Assembly (NCBI GenBank): GCA_947311795.1
Contig: CAMZLX010000016.1
Location: 1 to 5,574 of the forward strand
Reading direction: 5' to 3'
Source: an uncultured Zetaproteobacteria bacterium
GTDB lineage: Bacteria; Pseudomonadota; Zetaproteobacteria; Mariprofundales; Mariprofundaceae
DNA: 5,574 nt
Each line of letters opens with the position of its first letter. Within the stretch, counting starts at the first letter, position 1. Of this stretch, positions 5,298-5,574 are shown one piece after another. The notes beneath the pieces were generated by a model that was given only the letters and a program-made list of their open reading frames with translations, did no database searches and was not told the origin of the DNA. Made by a program: the position numbers and the translations under genes.

Positions 5298-5574
5298 CAT
5301 ATACTTACAAACCCAACTTATTTAAGTGTCTGTTAATAGGCGACTGTGCATCCTTTTCTTGAATTTATCCATACAAGGTTGGTAAATGAGTGCGCTTCCC
5401 AGATTTACTCCATAATAACAGCGACTTACAGTTAAAGGGCTCTGACCCACTGCTGTCCCACTTAAATTTATATTCAAAACTTCCACCCCAATTGATTCGT
5501 ATTTTTAAGTTTTTGTTCGGGTGGTTTGAAGATTTCCATCAAGTTTCTACTCACGAACAAATTCATTTGTAGCA
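5298..5574. other. Non-coding stretch to the right edge, with short repeats
   Basis: No supported gene is seen. The longest plus-strand frame (GTG 5390 to 5572) has no ribosome site and no recognisable pattern. Small structures present are CTGACCCAC and CTGTCCCAC in tandem (5442-5450 and 5453-5461), the arms CCACCC (5483-5488) and GGGTGG (5519-5524), and ACAAAT-TC-ATTTGT (5557-5570). No clear yajD promoter could be assigned. Confidence 0.5.

Noticed and set aside
5390..5572. Plus-strand 60-codon frame at the right edge
   Set aside because: It starts with GTG without a ribosome site, crosses short repeats, and gives no recognisable domain.

Overview
The window reads as chromosomal housekeeping DNA of a Gram-negative proteobacterium, somewhat AT-rich. 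Gamma- or Zetaproteobacteria fit best. The evidence is the gene order aroQ-accB-accC, an AccC of exactly 449 codons that keeps E. coli residue numbering at several catalytic positions, a YajD-type HNH protein, and a secreted beta-rich protein ending in Phe. The genus cannot be fixed from sequence alone.

Layout. Bases 1-955, minus strand: thiS then thiG, the sulfur carrier and thiazole synthase of thiamine biosynthesis. They are tightly coupled, and thiG runs off the left edge. Bases 956-1071: a divergent control region with a near-consensus sigma70 promoter facing right and a weaker candidate facing left. Bases 1072-3815, plus strand: a four-gene operon of a small TPR protein of unknown role, aroQ (type II 3-dehydroquinase), accB (biotin carboxyl carrier) and accC (biotin carboxylase), closed by a strong intrinsic terminator at 3835-3868. 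AccB and AccC together carry out the biotin-carboxylation half-reaction of acetyl-CoA carboxylase, the first step of fatty acid synthesis.

Bases 3889-4525, minus strand: a small exported beta-rich protein whose start codon overlaps the stop of what looks like the 3' stub of a PPi-dependent phosphofructokinase gene. The stub lacks most of the gene and carries one apparent frameshift. Bases 4526-4980 hold no convincing gene. They contain nested inverted repeats resembling a REP/BIME element, a CACAAAG-type degenerate repeat, and small AT-rich palindromes. Bases 4981-5286, minus strand: a yajD-like HNH nuclease gene. Bases 5287-5574 hold no supported gene, only short repeats.

I did not find an undescribed multi-gene system. 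The observations most worth following are the decayed phosphofructokinase stub coupled to the exported protein, the nested repeat element at 4755-4866, the apparently leaderless start of the operon, and an unusual pair of residues in the ATP-grasp motif of AccC.
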